Assembly: GCA_946183625.1 (NCBI GenBank)
Contig: CAMHCL010000055.1
Location: 1 to 9,538, forward strand
Reading direction: 5' to 3'
Length of the DNA: 9,538 nucleotides
Source of the DNA: an uncultured Lachnospiraceae bacterium
GTDB lineage: Bacteria; Bacillota; Clostridia; Lachnospirales; Lachnospiraceae
The translations under genes were made by a program, and so were the position numbers. This document shows positions 6,332-9,538 of this stretch, piece after piece; positions within the stretch are counted from its first letter, which is position 1, and each line of letters begins with the position of its first letter. The notes beneath the pieces were generated by a model. It ran no database searches and was not told where the DNA came from. It saw nothing but the letters and a program-made list of their open reading frames with translations.

Positions 6332-8740
6332 ATGAAATATGGATATTTTGATGAGTCACGCAAAGAATATGTGATTACAAAACCTGATACTCCAGCACCT
6401 TGGGCGAACTATCTGGGTTCGCCTGAGTATGGTGCTTTGATTTCTAATAATGCCGGCGGATACAGCTTTGTTAAGTCCGGCGCTAACGGAAGAATACTCC
6501 GTTATGTATTCAACAGTTTTGATCAGCCTGGTAGATATATCTATCTTCGTGATAATGCTACTGGTGATTACTGGTCAAATTCATGGATGCCTGTTGGCAA
6601 GCCAATGGACAGCTTCAAGAGTGAGGTTCGCCATGGTACAGCTTACACTATCATAAAGTCTGAGTATGATGGTGTTGAGACAGAGGCATCTTACTATGTT
6701 CCACTTGATAAGACATATGAAGTTTGGGGCGTAAAGGTAACTAACAAGTCTGGTAAGGACAGAGACCTGACAGTTACTGGTTTTGCTGAATTTACTAATG
6801 AAGGAAACTATGAGCAGGATCAGGTCAATCTGCAGTATACATTGTTTATTACCAGAACCTATTTTGAAGGTAATAAGATTAAGCAGGTTATAAATGAAAA
6901 TGTATCAAAGTCTGAAGTTAATGGCAGCAAGGCTCAGAACAGATTCATGGGTATGGCGGGTATTCCTGTAGATTCTTACTGCGGAAGTAAGGAGGATTTC
7001 CTTGGATCATACAGAAATTATTCTAATCCTATCGGAGTAGAGTCAGGTGATCTGGGCGGAGCACTTAACTACAATGGAAACAGCTGTGGTGCTTTATCAG
7101 GAAAGCTTAACCTTGCAGATGGTGAGTCAGCTTACCTCTGCTACATCGTAGGTATGAAGGATGATGCTGAATCAGCAGCTATCATTGAAAGCTATGCTGA
7201 TCCTAAGACTAAGGTTGAGGCTGATCTGAATGAGCTTATTACACATTGGCATTCAAAGCTTGCTAATTTCCAGGTTCGGACTCCAAGCGAAGAGTTCAAT
7301 GTAATGATCAATACATGGAATGCATTTAACTGCTTCATGACATTTATCTGGTCAAGAGCTGCTTCCTTTACATATTGTGGACTTAGAAATGGATATGGTT
7401 ATCGTGATACAGTTCAGGATATCCAGGGTGTTATCCATCTTGATCCTGAAGCTGCATGCGAGAAGATCAGATTCATGCTTTCGGCTCAGGTTGATAACGG
7501 TGGTGGACTTCCTCTTGTTAAGTTCAATCACAATGCAGGTCATGAGACATGTCCTGATGAAAATGATGAGAATTCTGTATATGCTAAGGAAACAGGTCAT
7601 CCATCATATAGAGCAGATGATGCCCTCTGGTTATTCCCTACAGTATTTAAGTACATTTCAGAATCAGGTAATCTTGATTTTATAGATGAAGTAATTGTAT
7701 ATGCTAACAAGGATGAGGGTACAGTTTATGACCATCTGAAGAGAGCTATCGACTTCTCTATGAACAGACTTGGAAATCATGGAATGCCTGCCGGACTTCA
7801 CGCTGACTGGAATGACTGCCTGAGACTTGGCAAGAAGGGTGAGTCAACATTCGTTGCATTCCAGCTCTATTATGCATTTACTATAATCCGTAAGTTCGCT
7901 GAATATAAGAATGATTCAGATTATATAGCATATGTAGATGAACAGCAGAAGAAGCTCGGTGAGATTCTTGATAAGTGCTGGAATGAAGATAGATTTATCA
8001 GAGGCTATATGGAATCTGGTAAGGAAATCGGTAATAGAAATGATGTAGAGGCAAATATGTGGCTTAATCCACAGAGCTGGTCTGTAATAAGCGGTTTCGC
8101 AAGCAAGGAACAGGCTGAGAAGGCTCTTGATTCAGTCAACAGAGAGCTGAATACTGATTATGGTGTTATGCTTATGGCACCTGCTTATAAAGAACATGCA
8201 TTTGACGGAGCTCTGATGCTTCTCTTTAATGCATCTACAAAGGAGAATGGCGGTATATTCTCACAGCCTCAGGGTTGGATAATACTTGCTGAGTCTCTTA
8301 TGGGCCATGGTAACAGAGCTTTCTCTTACTTCATGGAGAATGCACCAAGTGCTATGAACGATAAGGCAGAGATCAGAAGGCTGGAGCCATATTGCTATGG
8401 TCAGTTCACTGAAGGTAAGGACAGCCCATATCACGGCAGAAGCCATGTTCACTGGCTTACAGGTACTGCTTCAACTGTAATGGTTGGATGCGTTGAAGGT
8501 ATCCTGGGTATGAGACCTGATTTCTATGGAATTAAGATAGCTCCATCTATTCCGTCAGATTGGAAGGAACTGTCTATTTCCAAGACATTCAGAGGTAAGA
8601 AGCTGAACATCAAGATTGAGAATCCTGATGGAGCTGAAACTGGATACAAGTCAGTAACACTTAATGGTGAAGCTCTTGAGTCTAACTACATAGCTGAAGA
8701 TAAGCTTCAGGCTGAAAATGACATAGTTATCGTAATGTAA
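6332..8740 (+). CDS. GH94 disaccharide phosphorylase, probably cellobiose phosphorylase
   Basis: This 802-residue protein is a complete glycoside hydrolase family 94 phosphorylase. Such enzymes act in the cytoplasm, using inorganic phosphate to split a beta-linked disaccharide into a sugar-1-phosphate and a free sugar, which saves ATP. There is no signal peptide. The N-terminal beta-sandwich opens with MKYGYFD, EYVITKPDTPAPWANYLG and SNNAGGYSF (38-46). The (alpha/alpha)6 catalytic barrel includes WSRAASF (340-346), GYGYRDTVQD (354-363), ADWNDC (491-496), which carries the family's general-acid Asp, GIFSQPQGWI (641-650) and WLTGTAS (708-714), whose Thr-Gly is a phosphate-binding pair in known structures. 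Length fits cellobiose and chitobiose phosphorylases (about 800-820) and is below cellodextrin phosphorylases (about 980). By memory it most resembles cellobiose phosphorylases of rumen clostridia, so cellobiose to glucose-1-phosphate plus glucose is favoured; N,N'-diacetylchitobiose is the main alternative. SD AAGGGG at 6317-6322 supports ATG 6332. No transporter or regulator gene adjoins it. Confidence 0.9.
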   Translation: MKYGYFDESRKEYVITKPDTPAPWANYLGSPEYGALISNNAGGYSFVKSGANGRILRYVFNSFDQPGRYIYLRDNATGDYWSNSWMPVGKPMDSFKSEVRHGTAYTIIKSEYDGVETEASYYVPLDKTYEVWGVKVTNKSGKDRDLTVTGFAEFTNEGNYEQDQVNLQYTLFITRTYFEGNKIKQVINENVSKSEVNGSKAQNRFMGMAGIPVDSYCGSKEDFLGSYRNYSNPIGVESGDLGGALNYNGNSCGALSGKLNLADGESAYLCYIVGMKDDAESAAIIESYADPKTKVEADLNELITHWHSKLANFQVRTPSEEFNVMINTWNAFNCFMTFIWSRAASFTYCGLRNGYGYRDTVQDIQGVIHLDPEAACEKIRFMLSAQVDNGGGLPLVKFNHNAGHETCPDENDENSVYAKETGHPSYRADDALWLFPTVFKYISESGNLDFIDEVIVYANKDEGTVYDHLKRAIDFSMNRLGNHGMPAGLHADWNDCLRLGKKGESTFVAFQLYYAFTIIRKFAEYKNDSDYIAYVDEQQKKLGEILDKCWNEDRFIRGYMESGKEIGNRNDVEANMWLNPQSWSVISGFASKEQAEKALDSVNRELNTDYGVMLMAPAYKEHAFDGALMLLFNASTKENGGIFSQPQGWIILAESLMGHGNRAFSYFMENAPSAMNDKAEIRRLEPYCYGQFTEGKDSPYHGRSHVHWLTGTASTVMVGCVEGILGMRPDFYGIKIAPSIPSDWKELSISKTFRGKKLNIKIENPDGAETGYKSVTLNGEALESNYIAEDKLQAENDIVIVM

Positions 8741-8772
8741 TATATTCGATCGTCATTGTATATGATAAATAC

Positions 8773-8805
8773 TCCCTCCATGTGATTTTCGCATGGAGGG
8801 GTTTT
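8773..8805 (+). terminator. Intrinsic terminator of the GH94 gene
   Basis: CCCTCCATGTG (8774-8784) pairs with CGCATGGAGGG (8790-8800), 11 bp with one G-U, around the loop ATTTT; T8773-G8801 can extend it. TTTT (8802-8805) follows. The stem is strong although the T tract is short. It closes the pnp/GH94 transcription unit 33 bp after the stop. Confidence 0.85.
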
Positions 8806-8834
8806 GTGGGTAGAATTGTAAATATGTATTTTTA

Positions 8835-8960
8835 TACAGCAAGATAACTGCTCGTCACGCGGCTTGCGCCTCAAATCGTGACGCAGCGGATTCTAAGGCT
8901 GCAAAATACGCAGCCAAAGAATCGGCGTCACTACATGGTTCCTCGCAGTTATTTGCTGTA
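8835..8960. repeat. Nested palindromic element (MITE-like or structured RNA)
   Basis: This 126-bp GC-rich block lies between AT-rich flanks. The outer arms TACAGCAAGATAACTGC (8835-8851) and GCAGTTATTTGCTGTA (8945-8960) pair over 16 bp with only G8843 bulged. Inside are two hairpins. A: CGTCACG (8853-8859) with CGTGACG (8877-8883), holding GGC/GCC (8861-8863 with 8868-8870). B: GATTCT (8889-8894) with AGAATC (8918-8923) and GGCTGC (8897-8902) with GCAGCC (8910-8915), around loop AAAATAC. GTGACGC (8878-8884) can alternatively pair with GCGTCAC (8925-8931). G+C is 28 of 42 bases in 8848-8889. It contains no convincing coding frame and no T tract, so it is not a terminator. Terminal inverted repeats suggest a small non-autonomous mobile or REP-like element; a leader or ncRNA ahead of ftsK is the alternative. 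No second copy or clear target duplication is seen here. Confidence 0.7.
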
Positions 8961-8986
8961 AATTTAGTTAATATAGAAGGATCAAT

Positions 8987-9538
8987 ATGGCTAATCAAGC
9001 TAGTAAATCTACAACTAAAAAAGCTAATTCCGGAAACAGATCCAGATCCAATTCTAGTAGGAGTGGTAGCAGTTCTTCAAAGAAGAATACTACTAAGAAG
9101 AACTCCCCTAAGAAGGGAACTAAGGCTTATGAGAGGGCCAGAGCTGAGGAGCGTATGGAGGCTAAGATGCCACCTGAGAGAATGCGAGAGATATACTTAT
9201 TCGTATTCCTGGCATTTAACCTGATACTTGTTCTTGGTACATATGGAGTTTGTGGATTCGTCGGAAAGGCTGTCAGTGGCTTCTTCTTCGGTATATTCGG
9301 CGGATCTTTCTATGTTCTTCCGTTTTTCTTTTTTGCAGCTGCAGGTCTTATCTTAGCGAATGGACCTAGAATAAAGCTGATAAAGAAACTCATATGGATA
9401 TTTGTTGTATTTATGATGGTTGGTTTTATCCTGCAGCTTATACAGGGTACATCCAATGCTAATATAAGCTCGTTATATCTTGATGGTTACAGAGATCATC
9501 TGGGCGGTGGAATACTGTTTGGTGGTATTTCTGTGCTT
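8987..9538 (+). CDS. ftsK: FtsK/SpoIIIE-family DNA translocase, N-terminal part (runs off the window)
   Basis: An open frame of 184 codons starts at ATG 8987 and continues past the window end. SD AGAAGGA at 8975-8981 sits five bases before the start. Residues 1-50 are a Ser/Lys/Asn/Thr-rich, strongly basic cytoplasmic tail. They are followed by an acidic/basic stretch (EERMEAKMPPERMRE) and hydrophobic segments at about 69-93, 95-124 and 134-153, with a fourth beginning near 174 (GGGILFGGISVL). The GVCGFVG, then SGFFFGIFGG, then YVLPFFFF pattern with a loop and a GG-rich segment is the membrane anchor typical of clostridial FtsK/SpoIIIE. These proteins pump chromosomal DNA at the division septum and, as FtsK, activate XerCD at dif. 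The ATPase (Walker A/B) and gamma domains would lie beyond the window, so the family call rests on the N-terminus only. Confidence 0.78.
   Translation, partial: MANQASKSTTKKANSGNRSRSNSSRSGSSSSKKNTTKKNSPKKGTKAYERARAEERMEAKMPPERMREIYLFVFLAFNLILVLGTYGVCGFVGKAVSGFFFGIFGGSFYVLPFFFFAAAGLILANGPRIKLIKKLIWIFVVFMMVGFILQLIQGTSNANISSLYLDGYRDHLGGGILFGGISVL

Noticed and set aside
8835..8960. Reading the palindromic block as a transcription terminator or a tRNA.
   Set aside because: No T tract follows either hairpin, a proper terminator already lies at 8773-8805, and there is no tRNA-like T-loop or anticodon-arm arrangement.

Overview
The window reads as a core-genome segment of an anaerobic Firmicute, most likely a Lachnospiraceae member of the Butyrivibrio/Roseburia type. 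This is inferred from the low G+C, AGA/CTT/ACA-rich codon use, strong GGAGG Shine-Dalgarno (SD) sites, an FtsK/SpoIIIE-type translocase, and a GH94 phosphorylase of the kind found in cellulose-using rumen and gut clostridia. All genes lie on the + strand and coding density is high.

Layout. Positions 1-62 hold a probable promoter, followed by xerD (tyrosine recombinase, GTG start) and, 21 bp on, aroC (chorismate synthase), probably one transcript. A strong extended -10 promoter and a folded leader then precede rpsO (ribosomal protein S15), which ends in a clear intrinsic terminator. Next come a fused aroE-aroK gene (shikimate dehydrogenase joined to shikimate kinase), a gap of about 190 bp carrying a promoter and a highly structured leader, and pnp (polynucleotide phosphorylase; true start 4111). 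An intracellular GH94 phosphorylase, probably cellobiose phosphorylase, follows pnp with no visible terminator between them and ends in a strong terminator. A GC-rich palindromic element of 126 bp then precedes the start of an FtsK/SpoIIIE gene, which runs off the window.

How the genes fit together. aroC and aroE-aroK supply three late steps of the shikimate pathway. rpsO and pnp are a classic translation and RNA-decay pair, here split by the aro fusion, and each has its own promoter and structured leader. XerD and FtsK are functional partners in chromosome-dimer resolution that bracket the segment. The GH94 enzyme would conserve energy by phosphorolysing imported beta-glucoside disaccharides.

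The best candidates for something undescribed are non-coding: the nested palindromic element at 8835-8960, which has two mutually exclusive pairings, and the three-way-junction-like pnp leader at 3969-4075, which has a terminator-like hairpin buried inside it. The AroK half of the fusion also shows a sharp change in threonine codon use. No defence system, prophage, CRISPR array or transposase is present.
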